59,071 nucleotides of DNA from a virus. The position numbers and the translations under genes are program-made. Below the pieces are notes generated by a model that was given only the letters and a program-made list of their open reading frames with translations, did not search any database and was not told where the DNA came from. Below, one piece after another: positions 17,857-27,466 of this stretch. Location: IMG/VR virus record IMGVR_UViG_3300048589_000569, positions 1 to 59,071 of that record; one strand, 5' to 3'. Each line of letters opens with the position of its first letter. Within the stretch, counting starts at the first letter, position 1.

Positions 17857-19095
17857 ATGGCATTCGGACCTGACAATCGAGGGTTCTCTGGGGGCGGTCA
17901 ATCCTTCACCAGAGGCCTAGCCGCCCTCAGCGGGGCTGCTCGTGGCAACATGGGCGGCGGCGCCATCAATCGGAGGGCCAAAGGCTCTCAGATGCAGGTG
18001 GTTCCCCCCTCCAACCTTCCGTCGAACTCTAGAGATGGTGGGAGGTCGCTTTACAACGCGAACGGGCTGCCTCGCGTCAACAACCCCAACATGTCGTTTG
18101 GGGAGTACGTGGACAATCGCACTCTCGCTCGTCCAGCGACCGCGAGGCCCGGTGCATTCACTCCGGACGCCACGTTCGGTCAGATGCAGAGGGACTACAT
18201 GAGTAGGGGTGGGGATCAGATCTCCACTTATGGGGGCGAGGGTGGTGAGATGTCCACGATGGACATGCTCAGGGAGGCTGTCGATAGCGACTATGAGCGG
18301 ATGCAGGGGGCTGCTGATCGACAGTGGCAACGGTTGGATCTGGTGAATCAGGAGTTCGCCGGTCGCATTGATCCCGCTGCCGACAGAGCCCGCAATGTTG
18401 GGTTCGAGCAGGCTGACGAACTGACGAGACTGGCCGAGGAGGACAGGGCGTTCTTCGAGCAGAAGAGTGACGAGATTCTCGGTGAGTACAAGAATCTCAG
18501 CGCTCAGCAGACGATGGCTCAGATCACCGGCATGAGACGGAATGTTGAGCAGAGTCTCTTCGAGATTGAGAGTGATCCCAACCTCACTCCCGCTCAGAAG
18601 ATGGCCCAGAAGGAACGCATCCGGTTGGGAGTCAACGAGCAGACGAGTGCCGTGGCCGCTCAACTGGGGGCCCAGTACAACGAAGCGAGGGCGACTCTCG
18701 GTCTCAACCTCAACCAGCAGCGACTCGGAAGCCAGCAGATGAGGCAGGGGATGTATGCTCAGGCTGCGTCGATGCGGATGGCGGCTGAGGCGGCTGCGAC
18801 CGAACTGGAGTTGGGGGGCCTCGTCACCCTCAGCAATCTCATCCGGTCGAACCCGGAGACTGTTGTTAGTCAGGTGACAGGACTCGCCCAACTGATGGCC
18901 ATCGAGTCCAGCGGTGGCGGCGGAGGTGTCTTTAGTCCGTCCGGCTTTATGGGCGGGGGTGGGAGTGAGTCGGCCCCCTTCGGACCTCAGTGGAACTGGG
19001 GATCGCAGGGCGACGAGGCTAGGGACTACGTGAGGGCCAATAGGGGGGGCGAGGACGAAGAGTTTGAGCCCGCCTCCGAGGGGATGCAGCGATGA
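17857..19095 (+). CDS. Putative internal virion (ejection) protein 1
   Basis: 412 aa. It has a Gly/Asn-rich disordered N-terminus (about 1-115), a long helical region rich in Gln/Ala/Glu/Arg (about 125-330, with QQRLGSQQMRQGMYAQAASM), and a Gly-rich acidic tail. This is the style of T7-like internal core proteins that leave the head with the DNA and cross the envelope. The true start is the ATG at 17857, one base after the previous stop. AGG and AGA codons for Arg are frequent. No enzyme motif was seen. Confidence 0.6.
   Translation: MAFGPDNRGFSGGGQSFTRGLAALSGAARGNMGGGAINRRAKGSQMQVVPPSNLPSNSRDGGRSLYNANGLPRVNNPNMSFGEYVDNRTLARPATARPGAFTPDATFGQMQRDYMSRGGDQISTYGGEGGEMSTMDMLREAVDSDYERMQGAADRQWQRLDLVNQEFAGRIDPAADRARNVGFEQADELTRLAEEDRAFFEQKSDEILGEYKNLSAQQTMAQITGMRRNVEQSLFEIESDPNLTPAQKMAQKERIRLGVNEQTSAVAAQLGAQYNEARATLGLNLNQQRLGSQQMRQGMYAQAASMRMAAEAAATELELGGLVTLSNLIRSNPETVVSQVTGLAQLMAIESSGGGGGVFSPSGFMGGGGSESAPFGPQWNWGSQGDEARDYVRANRGGEDEEFEPASEGMQR
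18135..18147 (-). repeat. Dispersed 15-mer, 13/15 copy
   Basis: AGCGACCGCGAGG on the + strand (reverse orientation of the word), inside the internal virion protein gene. Confidence 0.55.
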
Positions 19096-20516
19096 GTCAG
19101 TTTCCTCAGCCCAATAGTGTGAGTCCTGGTGTGAACTTCGTCGATCCGTCGACGCAGAGCACGGGTTTCGCGGTGCAGCAGATCGCCGAGAACCGCAATC
19201 AGTCCGCCGAGCGTGGGGTTCGGGCGATGCAGGCGGAGATGGAAGCCCAGACGAAGATGAGGATGGCGGAAATGGACGCCAAACTCGCCCGCGAACAGAT
19301 GCAGCAGGAAGTTGCCCTTACTCAGCAGGGGATGGAGTTCCAGGGGGCGGAGGCCGAGAAGGACCGCACTCTTGAGCGTGAGGGGATGACGCAGGAGGCC
19401 TCCACCCAAGAGAGAGGTCTTCTGTTTCAGCAGGAGCAGTTCGAACGAGATAGGGAGATTGACCAGAAGCGGTATCAGGACAACGCCCGGCTTGAGGCTG
19501 CAAAGGCTGCCGCCGCCAACAAGAGAGCGGAGGCCTTGCTGCAAGGTCTCGACACCGACGACAATGAGTGGGAGGCGGCTAGAACCGCCAAGAGACAGGC
19601 TGACGCACAAACGTCCGCTGCGGCTGCCGCTTATCAAGCCCTCAAGGGGAAGAGTGACGTTGAGATTGAGGCGTTCAAGACTCGAATGCAAAGGGCGATG
19701 GACGAGCAGGTCCAACTCCGCGAACGCCTCGCCACCGACATCTCTGAGTCCCTGGGCAAGTTCCTCAGCACCACGGAAGACCCTAAAATTGGTGTTCCGT
19801 GGCGTGAAGTGTTTGGTGTTGAGCGGATGACCAAGAGTCTCGTCAGCATTGATGCTGTTCCTCTGGATTCGGCTGATGAGTTTGAGAAGTGGCACAAGGC
19901 CGCTCGTAAGGCCACCGCTGTTCGCAAGGAGGGATTGTCGGGGGATGCGGAGGACGCGGAGTTGGCTCAGGCCACCAAGCGTCTTCAGCAGAGCATGACC
20001 CCCCTTCAGTTTGATGCATTGATGGATTCGCTGGAGGCCTTTGCCACCTCTTCGCAAGAGACCGCCTCTAATGACTGGTGGAGCGATCACTCTGACGATG
20101 TTCGTGGGCTTCGGACGATGATTACGCTCACGAAGAAGCACTACGACAGTTCGATTGGGGATCGGAAGTTCGCCGAAGAGTTCGGCATCGCCATGGACAG
20201 GATCACCGCCGGTACTGGCAGAACCTCTCGAGACCAGTTGATGCAGGAGCCCGGCATCGCGGACTTCATTGAGAACCGAGAGTTGTTCGGATTGGAGGAG
20301 GATCAGGTCTACCAGTTGGTTGACGCCCTCACCGAACTCCGCAATCAAGGCTTCGACCTTGAGGAAGCCCAGCGGATGGCGGAGGAGGCCGGTTTCGCGA
20401 TGGAGGATGCCGAGGGCGAGGTTCTCAAGAAGGGCGTTCGTTCCAACCTCATTGGTCAGATGCAGGGCGACGAGGACTACATCCGCACGCTTGAAGAGAT
20501 CGCGGGAGGTGGATAA
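19092..20516 (+). CDS. Putative internal virion (ejection) protein 2
   Basis: 474 aa. From about residue 30 to 200 it is an almost unbroken charged coiled coil (Q, E, A, R, K), followed by mixed helical segments and an acidic C-terminus. It overlaps its neighbours by 4 and 1 bases, so the ejection-type proteins are probably made together. It could be a tape-like or core protein. Function is inferred from position and composition. Confidence 0.58.
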   Translation: MSQFPQPNSVSPGVNFVDPSTQSTGFAVQQIAENRNQSAERGVRAMQAEMEAQTKMRMAEMDAKLAREQMQQEVALTQQGMEFQGAEAEKDRTLEREGMTQEASTQERGLLFQQEQFERDREIDQKRYQDNARLEAAKAAAANKRAEALLQGLDTDDNEWEAARTAKRQADAQTSAAAAAYQALKGKSDVEIEAFKTRMQRAMDEQVQLRERLATDISESLGKFLSTTEDPKIGVPWREVFGVERMTKSLVSIDAVPLDSADEFEKWHKAARKATAVRKEGLSGDAEDAELAQATKRLQQSMTPLQFDALMDSLEAFATSSQETASNDWWSDHSDDVRGLRTMITLTKKHYDSSIGDRKFAEEFGIAMDRITAGTGRTSRDQLMQEPGIADFIENRELFGLEEDQVYQLVDALTELRNQGFDLEEAQRMAEEAGFAMEDAEGEVLKKGVRSNLIGQMQGDEDYIRTLEEIAGGG

Positions 20517-21085
20517 TGGCCGCTCAACTTGCAATCCCCGTCCTTATGGCCGCTCTCTCCCTTCTGGGGAGACCCGCCGCCAAGAAAGCCATCGCAGGCG
20601 CCGTTGGGAAAGCCGGTGGAGCCGCCGCTCGCTCAGGCATCAAGGGTGTCGCGAAGCGAGGGGCAGCCGCCAACGTCAAGAGTCGCTGGTACACGAAGTC
20701 GATGCAGGATCGTGTCGCTCGTGGCGAACTGAAGGCGGGAGAACGTCGACTGGATCCGCTGTGGGCGGGTCTCGCAGGTCTCAACGTCGTCCCCATCATG
20801 GGGGCTCTTGGAGGGGAGGGGGCTGAGGAAGAGGCGTTGATGGGGGCCGGTCAGTTCCGAGAGGTCTTCGACCAAGAGATGTATATGGACGACATTCTCG
20901 ACACCAACCAGCGACTCAAAGGCCAGATGAGTCTGTATAGAGGGCTTGAGGGGGCGAGAAGTCCTACGATGGCTGATGTGCAGGCGTCCGAGATCATCGG
21001 AAATAAGATGGAGACTCTTAGACAGAAGGCCGTGCGTCCCACGCCGTCGTTCGCTGAACTGTATATGATGGCTAGCGGAGGTTAA
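20516..21085 (+). CDS. Small Ala/Gly-rich virion protein with hydrophobic N-terminus
   Basis: 189 aa. GGAGGTGGATA precedes the ATG. Residues about 2-60 are hydrophobic and Ala/Gly/Lys-rich (amphipathic or membrane-inserting), followed by a helical part. In T7-like phages a small internal protein (gp14-like) inserts in the outer membrane during ejection. This size and N-terminus fit such a role, but no sequence match was established. Confidence 0.55.
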   Translation: MAAQLAIPVLMAALSLLGRPAAKKAIAGAVGKAGGAAARSGIKGVAKRGAAANVKSRWYTKSMQDRVARGELKAGERRLDPLWAGLAGLNVVPIMGALGGEGAEEEALMGAGQFREVFDQEMYMDDILDTNQRLKGQMSLYRGLEGARSPTMADVQASEIIGNKMETLRQKAVRPTPSFAELYMMASGG

Positions 21086-21086
21086 T

Positions 21087-22073
21087 ATGGCCAAGCGTCG
21101 CCCCGTCGAAAAACTGAAGGTCAGACGAGTTCCTCGGGACCCCCAAGAGGAACTGGCTCGCATTCTCTCCGCCGCTCTTATGGAGCGGTCGGAGGAGGGC
21201 GGCGTCGAGGGTAGCCTTCGATCCCTCGAGAGTGCGTTGGGCGAGAACATCCTTGGCGCCAAGGCTCCGAAGGCCACGAAGACTGGACGATCGAGGGGGA
21301 AAGCGACCGCGAGGTCAACTGGGCCGAAGGTGTCGAAGGATAAGGCGATGGCTGCTTTGGCGGCTATGCTCGCTCAGGGGCAGCAGCGTCAGTTGCCTGC
21401 CGGGAGTGGGAAGAAGCCCTATAGGGCCGGGCCGACGGCTGCATTCCGGGCTGAGCAGGCGGCTGAGGCTGAGAGGATTCAGCAACGGTCGGGCGCGTTC
21501 CAGAAGATGACGAAGAAGGAGCAGGCCGAGGCCCTCCGCCTCATCAATCAGGAGCAGGCCGTCCGCGATCGCACCACTCGTGTCGCCGGAGCCTCCCGAG
21601 GCACTACGGCGGCGGGCAACTCCCCCATTCCTGTGAGAGGGAGAGAACCCAAACTGCTCACCGGAAGAGTCGCTTCCTCTGCGGCTGATGTGGCGGATGC
21701 CGCCGTTGATGCCCCCGTTAAGAAGGGTGGGGGAAGGGGGTTGCTGAAAGGGGCGGGGGTGGTTGGAGGTGCGTTGGCGATCGCGTCGGCCATCAACCCC
21801 AACATCTTCAGGGACGTGGACAACTTCTTCTCCGGCGGAAATCAGAGGGCTGCGAGGCGTCGGTTGGAGGGGCCGACAGGGGTGGCGATGCAGTTGAGGC
21901 AGCAGAGATTGCAGCGGGCGATGATGGAAAACGAGGCGATGCTGGCTACAATGGATCCTCATCTGTACGCAGAGTTGAATGCCGGTGAGAAGTTGGCTCC
22001 CGGCGCAAGAGTGTTTGGGGGTAGCCCCAATAGGGATGTGGTTGAACAAGCAATCCTTGAGATGATGCGCTGA
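21087..22073 (+). CDS. Basic, disordered protein of the ejection module
   Basis: 328 aa with GGAGGTTAAT before the ATG. The N-terminal 200 residues are Lys/Arg/Ala/Gln-rich and probably disordered (GRSRGKATARSTGPK). A short hydrophobic Gly/Ala segment (about residues 215-245, KGGGRGLLKGAGVVGGALAI) could enter membranes. The C-terminal helix is Met/Arg/Gln-rich. An exact reverse copy of the dispersed repeat lies at 21301. Likely an internal or DNA-binding virion protein. Confidence 0.55.
   Translation: MAKRRPVEKLKVRRVPRDPQEELARILSAALMERSEEGGVEGSLRSLESALGENILGAKAPKATKTGRSRGKATARSTGPKVSKDKAMAALAAMLAQGQQRQLPAGSGKKPYRAGPTAAFRAEQAAEAERIQQRSGAFQKMTKKEQAEALRLINQEQAVRDRTTRVAGASRGTTAAGNSPIPVRGREPKLLTGRVASSAADVADAAVDAPVKKGGGRGLLKGAGVVGGALAIASAINPNIFRDVDNFFSGGNQRAARRRLEGPTGVAMQLRQQRLQRAMMENEAMLATMDPHLYAELNAGEKLAPGARVFGGSPNRDVVEQAILEMMR
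21301..21315 (-). repeat. Dispersed 15-mer, exact copy, reverse
   Basis: AAGCGACCGCGAGGT on the + strand, in frame as K-A-T-A-R in the basic virion protein gene. Confidence 0.9.
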
Positions 22074-22083
22074 GGAGTTAGAG

Positions 22084-22503
22084 ATGGCTGAATATTCGAA
22101 GAGAGATCCGGCAATGCTGCCGCGTTCGTGGTGGAGAGATGTGAAGTCGATCGGTTCGACCGACGGCGTCTATACGGCGCTTGTTGTGGCGAACAAGGCC
22201 GCTCGTGTCGAGGACGTGGAGGTCCTGCTGCGAGGTTGGGCCTCCGGTGATAACGCGACGATCAGCATCGTGAAGTCTCCGGCTGCCACCCCCACCCCCG
22301 CTGGTGGTTCGGTGGTTGCGACTCTCGCCGTGACTGATTCGAACGAAGGGACTGTGGTCGCGTTTGACCTGAGCGCGTTGGAGGACCATTCGGTATTGCT
22401 CGCTGACGGAGATGTGCTGTATGCGTTGCTGGATCTCGGGACCAGCGATACGATCACGAGCCCTGTTGAGATCGCGTTCACCGTGAGAACTTGGGTTCAG
22501 TGA
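22084..22503 (+). CDS. Small beta-rich virion-type protein
   Basis: 139 aa with GAGGAGTTAG before the ATG. Beta-rich, with alternating Val/Ala/Thr strands, acidic loops and a central T-P-T-P-A-G-G turn. It resembles small head-decoration or tail-accessory proteins in composition, and a similar 185-aa protein is encoded at 38800. No family was recognised. Confidence 0.6.
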   Translation: MAEYSKRDPAMLPRSWWRDVKSIGSTDGVYTALVVANKAARVEDVEVLLRGWASGDNATISIVKSPAATPTPAGGSVVATLAVTDSNEGTVVAFDLSALEDHSVLLADGDVLYALLDLGTSDTITSPVEIAFTVRTWVQ

Positions 22504-22510
22504 TTAGAGG

Positions 22511-22942
22511 ATGGACACACACATCGACTACTTGGTCGCTGGTCACCCAGGGCCCACGCGGGATTCGATAGTTTCCGCCCTTCGCAAAGGGGGCCACGAT
22601 GCGTCGTCGTTTGACGGGCGCATTAGCAAGCGAGTGATGAGGGGTCAGGTGAATAATCTGGTCCTCGTCGTGCATCGGTTGAACGAGCAAGAGACCGACT
22701 GTGACCCCCGATTGGTGGCACAGTCGGTCTTTCTCGCTGTGAATACCCTCGATGCCCCGGTCTGGATTGTCACGATTGAGGGGTTTGAGGAGGAGAAGGG
22801 GGAGTTGGAGAGGGCGTGGGGGGTGGACATTCAACGGAAGAAGCCTATCCTCATGCGTGTCGACTACGTGAAGAGCGAGTCGACTAATTGGTATGAGGAG
22901 GTGTTCGGCGACCTGATCAATGAGCCAGTTTCCGACGAGTAA
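22511..22942 (+). CDS. Hypothetical protein, 143 aa
   Basis: Predicted alpha/beta protein with hydrophobic strands (VNNLVLVVHRL at about 46-56; APVWIVTIEGFEEE at about 81-94). AGAGG precedes the ATG. It ends inside the start of the next large gene (23-bp overlap). The layout could fit a small nucleotide-binding or peptidase-like fold, but I see no catalytic motif and cannot name it. Confidence 0.6.
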   Translation: MDTHIDYLVAGHPGPTRDSIVSALRKGGHDASSFDGRISKRVMRGQVNNLVLVVHRLNEQETDCDPRLVAQSVFLAVNTLDAPVWIVTIEGFEEEKGELERAWGVDIQRKKPILMRVDYVKSESTNWYEEVFGDLINEPVSDE

Positions 22943-25900
22943 TCTCGGTGGCGAAGATCTCTTCCCAACCAAGCCCCCGCCCGTCTACGAGAGGGTGGGT
23001 GCTTTCGATTACCCCGAGATCCTCTTCTACAACCTGATTGACCGAGAGTTGGGGTCGGGCTTCGTTCCTATCACCGGACGAACGGCCCAAGAGAACTCAA
23101 CGCTCGCCTCCCGCATCAGGCAGGAACTCGACGGGAACCCCTTCAAAGACCTCGCGGTCGCTTTATTGACAGACCCTCTCTTCATGGCGTCTGTGGGGTT
23201 CGAGTTCGCGTTCAAGTTGCCCGGCCTGTCTCGTCAGATGAGAAGAGGGGCTGGAGAGTTCTTTAGGGTGTCCGATGCGTACAACCCCATCCTCCGCAAG
23301 GGTGGGAACATGTACCTCGGGTTCATGGGGAAGTTGAATCCGAAGACCGGCAACAACATCCTCGAGGACGAGACGACTATTCGTGTCCTCGACATGCTCA
23401 ACAAGAACAGACTGGACTTTCTCAAGAAGCACGGCGATGACGTTGCCTCTGAGATGTTCAAGGTGAAGCGGCTCTCGAATAAGGCCCAAGGTCAGGAGGA
23501 CTCCGCTCTCATCTATGCGTGGTTGTCGGGTAGGCACGTCGATCACACGTCGAAGATCGCCCGGCTCAATAAGGCGGGGGAGCGGATGGTTGTGGAGTTT
23601 GACGAGGCTCCCGCTCGCGCCATCCTTGATGCCTCTCGCCTCGAAGGGGAGATGAAGAAGAGAGGAGTCTACGACCTCGCGGTCGCTATGAGGTCTAAGT
23701 ATGATGAGTTGCTTCTCGACGTCTTTGGTGTGGACAAGGCCAGTGGCGTTGTTGATGAGAAGAAGTTGGAGAGGATTTATAGGGGGATAGCGAGCGGGTC
23801 GTTGGCGAGCAATCGGAATGTGAACACCTCGAATGTGGGTGTCGCGATGATCGGGAAGTTGCTCGGCAACGAGACGATGGACAATGTGAGGGCCGGGGCG
23901 ATGTCGATGGACAACTTCAAGGAGTTGATCCGCGAGTCGTTCGTGGCTCAGCCCTTCTACGCACCCAGGAACACCGCCCGCTACTACAGCAGAGGGATGA
24001 ACGGAATCAGAGAGGTGTCTCTTGATGAGGTGCGGAGATTGAGGGAAGGTGGTAGGGATGTACCGAGGCAGTTCAAGGCCGGAGCGAACGCTGTGGGCCG
24101 GGAGGTTCATGAGTCCCTCTGGGATGATGTGGAACTGAACCTGTTCGATCGGTTGGGGCTCGTCCGCAACGATCGGAGGGAGGAGTTTGGACTACTGAGG
24201 GATCAGGGGGCGGCGGTCAAGCGGAAGATGCAGTCCGGTCTCGTCGATGCGGATGTGGTGAGGCTGCACAAGATGGACGCGTTCGAGGCCATGAGTTCGT
24301 ATCTGGATGATACGAGTCGGCTGCGGACGATGTTTGTCGATGAGGTGGATGGGAGCGTGAGGGCCGCGATGAAGCGGCAGAAGAGCGTCCTCGACAAACT
24401 CAAGGAGGTCAATCCTGTTCGTTATGAGCAGTTGATGAAGACCTCCAGTTCGAGCGGGGCCGGGAGTGTTCTGGATACGTTTGATGATTTGCCCGAGCCC
24501 GTGGGGGGTTGGACGAACTTCGATGTGGTGCATCGGGCGTTCCACCTGTTTGACAAGGGGAATGATGCGTACTCTCAGTACGCGAGGGATGCCCTGACAG
24601 AGGTGTATCTGCCTCTAGCGATGGGGTCGCAGAGGTTGCAGCAAGGCCTCATGACCTCGATGGTGAACCAGATGAAGGCCTGGACTAAGAGCGTGTTTGA
24701 CGACACGAATCTTGGAGGGCCTATGAATAAGGCCGGTCTTGGCTCGTTCGTGAGTCACATGCGGAACTTTGCGGATGAGCCCCTCACTGGGAAGTCCGCT
24801 GACTATGCGGTGACGAAGTGGTTCTACGCGTCGACCCTAGGTGCGAATGTGCCGTCGGCTCTCGTGAACCTGACGCAGCCTTGGGCCACCACCGTCCGAG
24901 TGACGGGGCTGAAGAATCTTCTGAAGGGGTATGGAGAGGCGTTCAAGGATGCGGCTGCGTACGCGTCTGAGAGGTCGAAGGTGCCTTCGCTGGGGGTGGG
25001 GAGAGCGGGGCAGCGAGCGATCAGTCCAGCGACGCAGCGGGCGTTCCGGATGGCGGATGATGCGGACATCGCTCCCAACATTGATCAGATGGTCGAGCAG
25101 TTGGACGCCCCGTCGAGGATTCTGAGGGATGAATCGGGGCTCAGCAGGTTCAACGAGTTCCTCCTTAAGGGGTTCTCGTTTGCTGAGTGGTTTAATAGGA
25201 GTGTGTCGGCTCATGCGGCTCGCTTCAAGGCCATTGAGGATGGGTTGGATGGGACGCTTGATGCTGCGGGGCAGTTGAGGAATGCGGACACGAAGGGGTT
25301 CGTGAGGCGGTTGGTTCAGGAATCTCAGTTCACGCCTGACCTCATGAACACGCCGATGCTGTTCCTCAATCCGAGCAGTCCCTTTAGCCAGCCCCTCTTG
25401 AGGCAGTTTCTCACGTTCCCCCTGAGAACGGCTATCAGCCCGTGGGAATACCGTAAGTACGGCGGGTCCAACTCGATGCTCAACTTCGCCGTGGATGCGA
25501 ACAGGATGATCCTGTATTCGTCCCTGTTGAATGAGGCGGGGAAACAGGCGGGCCTGGATCTGTTTGATACGACGGCGGTGGGGACGGTGACGGAGTTGAT
25601 GACGGGGCTGGGGACGGAAGGGCTGAATAGGGTGCTGCCCCCCGTGATTGATATTCCGTTGAAGTTCACGTCGGGCATCATGAGCGGGGAGAGGGATGCG
25701 ATCGCGAGGAGTTTGCCCCTGTTCGCGCCGGGCGGGTTGGCGCTGAGTAGGGTGGCGGGGATTCTGCCTCCGGCCAAGTTTGACAACTTCTATGCGACCA
25801 CTCATGCGGGGTGGGACGAGATGACCCCGGACGGACAGGTGCCCCTTTATGATTCGACGGGTAGGCTCATCACGTACGAGAGCAAGATGAGGCTCCTTCT

Positions 25901-26405
25901 GAAGGGGTTGGGGTTTAGCCGGTTCGGTCTGTACAACAGCGAAGGTGAGATCATCAAGCAGTTGCAGAAGGACCGGGAGAAGATGACCAGTTATAGGCAG
26001 GAGTACATGCGTGCGATCGCCGCGAACGATCTGCGTAGGGCTTCTGATCTGGAGAAGGCGTTCTACGACAAGTTCGGCTTTCGTCTCAGTGTGGACAAGC
26101 AGAACCTTAAGACTTTCCTTGACAACAGAACCGTCCCCCGCGTGGAGCGCACGTTGAATTCGATGCCCGAAGAGTTGAGGGCTCGAATGACTGAGTGGGT
26201 TGCACAAGGCATGGGACCGCAGTTGGGCATTGACGCTCAGACGTTCTCGCAGTTTGACACGGCGACGCAACGGATGGCGGCAAGAACCTCAGGTCAGCCC
26301 TCGAACGAGGAGTTGATGAAGAGGTTGGAGCAACTGCAACGGGAGAACCGCTTTGAGCAGCCAGTCAACCAAACGAGAGTCTTCGGCCCCCTCGGCGGGT
26401 TCTAA
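22920..26405 (+). CDS. Very large internal virion / ejection-type protein
   Basis: 1161 aa, last large gene of the structural module, the same relative place and near the size of T7 gp16. The sequence is almost wholly helical, with basic and Met-rich stretches and a moderately hydrophobic part at about residues 640-760. I see no lysozyme-like catalytic motif at the N-terminus (gp16 has one), so it may only build the ejection channel. Arg codons AGG/AGA are frequent, matching the phage tRNA-Arg(TCT). Two dispersed repeats are in frame as D-L-A-V-A. Confidence 0.7.
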   Translation: MSQFPTSNLGGEDLFPTKPPPVYERVGAFDYPEILFYNLIDRELGSGFVPITGRTAQENSTLASRIRQELDGNPFKDLAVALLTDPLFMASVGFEFAFKLPGLSRQMRRGAGEFFRVSDAYNPILRKGGNMYLGFMGKLNPKTGNNILEDETTIRVLDMLNKNRLDFLKKHGDDVASEMFKVKRLSNKAQGQEDSALIYAWLSGRHVDHTSKIARLNKAGERMVVEFDEAPARAILDASRLEGEMKKRGVYDLAVAMRSKYDELLLDVFGVDKASGVVDEKKLERIYRGIASGSLASNRNVNTSNVGVAMIGKLLGNETMDNVRAGAMSMDNFKELIRESFVAQPFYAPRNTARYYSRGMNGIREVSLDEVRRLREGGRDVPRQFKAGANAVGREVHESLWDDVELNLFDRLGLVRNDRREEFGLLRDQGAAVKRKMQSGLVDADVVRLHKMDAFEAMSSYLDDTSRLRTMFVDEVDGSVRAAMKRQKSVLDKLKEVNPVRYEQLMKTSSSSGAGSVLDTFDDLPEPVGGWTNFDVVHRAFHLFDKGNDAYSQYARDALTEVYLPLAMGSQRLQQGLMTSMVNQMKAWTKSVFDDTNLGGPMNKAGLGSFVSHMRNFADEPLTGKSADYAVTKWFYASTLGANVPSALVNLTQPWATTVRVTGLKNLLKGYGEAFKDAAAYASERSKVPSLGVGRAGQRAISPATQRAFRMADDADIAPNIDQMVEQLDAPSRILRDESGLSRFNEFLLKGFSFAEWFNRSVSAHAARFKAIEDGLDGTLDAAGQLRNADTKGFVRRLVQESQFTPDLMNTPMLFLNPSSPFSQPLLRQFLTFPLRTAISPWEYRKYGGSNSMLNFAVDANRMILYSSLLNEAGKQAGLDLFDTTAVGTVTELMTGLGTEGLNRVLPPVIDIPLKFTSGIMSGERDAIARSLPLFAPGGLALSRVAGILPPAKFDNFYATTHAGWDEMTPDGQVPLYDSTGRLITYESKMRLLLKGLGFSRFGLYNSEGEIIKQLQKDREKMTSYRQEYMRAIAANDLRRASDLEKAFYDKFGFRLSVDKQNLKTFLDNRTVPRVERTLNSMPEELRARMTEWVAQGMGPQLGIDAQTFSQFDTATQRMAARTSGQPSNEELMKRLEQLQRENRFEQPVNQTRVFGPLGGF
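23149..23163 (+). repeat. Dispersed 15-mer, exact copy
   Basis: Exact ACCTCGCGGTCGCTT in frame (K-D-L-A-V-A-L) in the 1161-aa protein gene. Confidence 0.9.
23674..23687 (+). repeat. Dispersed 15-mer, 14/15 copy
   Basis: ACCTCGCGGTCGCT followed by a; read as Y-D-L-A-V-A. It lies only 511 bases from the previous copy, in the same frame, although the flanking protein sequences differ. Confidence 0.75.
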
Positions 26406-27201
26406 GTGGGCCCGTTACGTCATCCTGAGTGATAGGCACCACCCGCTGGTGCATTGGCCCTCGCTGAGGAAGGTGGCCGCGTTCATCCGGGAGTATCGGC
26501 CCCACTACGTCATTGACGGAGGGGATTGGCTGGAGGCGTCGGCGCCGAGTGTGTGGCCCAACGAGGACCCCTGGACGCTCGAGGACGAGTTTGAGTCCTG
26601 CAACGAGGGGGATGAGTTGCTGCTGGACGCCGCCCCGGACGCTGAGCATTGGCGGGTTGAAGGGAATCACGACTTCCGCATCAGAGCCCCTAACAGATTC
26701 CCAAAGAACATCAGGGACTCCCTCGATTATCGGACCAGACTGAAGCACTTTCATCACTTCAAGTTTGTTCCGTACAACTTCCAAACAGGCAACGCTTTGA
26801 GGTTGGGCCAACTGACGGTGATTCATGGATATCGTCAGGGGGCCAACGGACCCAAGTACGACTGCCTAGAATTCGGTGTGGACAATGGCTTGTTCGTCAG
26901 CGGGGACAGCCACAAACCTCACGCCGTCCGACAGGTAAGGGTGAACACGTCCGGACCCTACCTCCCCCGCTTCTACGCCAACACGGGCACCCTAGGCCCG
27001 CTCAATCCTACCTTCATGAACAAGAAGAGTAAGCAGGAGTGGGGTCGGGCATTCGCGTACGGGGAAGTCCGCCTTGGAAGACGATTGAGGGCCTCACGCG
27101 ATTGGACGTGCAAGGTCGAGATCCTCCAAGCGGCAGACGGGACAGTGGCCCATGACTTCGAACCAACCGAACGACCCCAGGCTTGGCGGAATCAGTCGTG
27201 A
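26353..27201 (+). CDS. Calcineurin-like metallophosphoesterase
   Basis: 282 aa with all motifs of the family in order: S-D-R-H (26-29), D-G-G-D-W (55-59), G-N-H-D (104-107), a metal-binding His in VIHGY (158) and G-D-S-H-x-P-H (184-190). These bind two metal ions and cleave phosphoesters, such as nucleic acid ends or cyclic nucleotides; the substrate is unknown. TTG start at 26353 has GGGAG upstream and overlaps the previous gene by 53 bp. Phage members of this family are often near DNA repair or RNA-ligase genes, not seen here. Confidence 0.85.
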   Translation: MSSQSTKRESSAPSAGSKWARYVILSDRHHPLVHWPSLRKVAAFIREYRPHYVIDGGDWLEASAPSVWPNEDPWTLEDEFESCNEGDELLLDAAPDAEHWRVEGNHDFRIRAPNRFPKNIRDSLDYRTRLKHFHHFKFVPYNFQTGNALRLGQLTVIHGYRQGANGPKYDCLEFGVDNGLFVSGDSHKPHAVRQVRVNTSGPYLPRFYANTGTLGPLNPTFMNKKSKQEWGRAFAYGEVRLGRRLRASRDWTCKVEILQAADGTVAHDFEPTERPQAWRNQS

Positions 27202-27466
27202 GAAGATGGTCGAGAGTGTCCTCTGTCACCTCACTGAGCAGCACGAGGAAGTCTACGTCTTGCGGTTCTGGAGGGACGAGAACGGAGTGGGCCACCTCGC
27301 CTCCCACTACCGAGGTGAGGGTGTTCTGCCCTGCCTAGCCCTCGATCAGTCGTGGCCTGCTGAGCACTGCCTCACCTTCGGCCCTCACGACCTGGACATG
27401 GAGATCCGCGAGATCACCACCATCCTCAAAACCCTCACCCCGGACGACGACGAGGACGAACAATGA
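27152..27466 (+). CDS. Hypothetical protein, 104 aa
   Basis: Acidic C-terminus (T-P-D-D-D-E-D-E-Q) and a mixed alpha/beta core (EEVYVLRFWRDENGVGH). No family was recognised. The ATG at 27152 overlaps the phosphoesterase gene by 50 bp and has no clear ribosome site; an internal ATG at 27206 is an alternative start. It overlaps the next gene by 4 bases. Confidence 0.6.
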   Translation: MTSNQPNDPRLGGISREKMVESVLCHLTEQHEEVYVLRFWRDENGVGHLASHYRGEGVLPCLALDQSWPAEHCLTFGPHDLDMEIREITTILKTLTPDDDEDEQ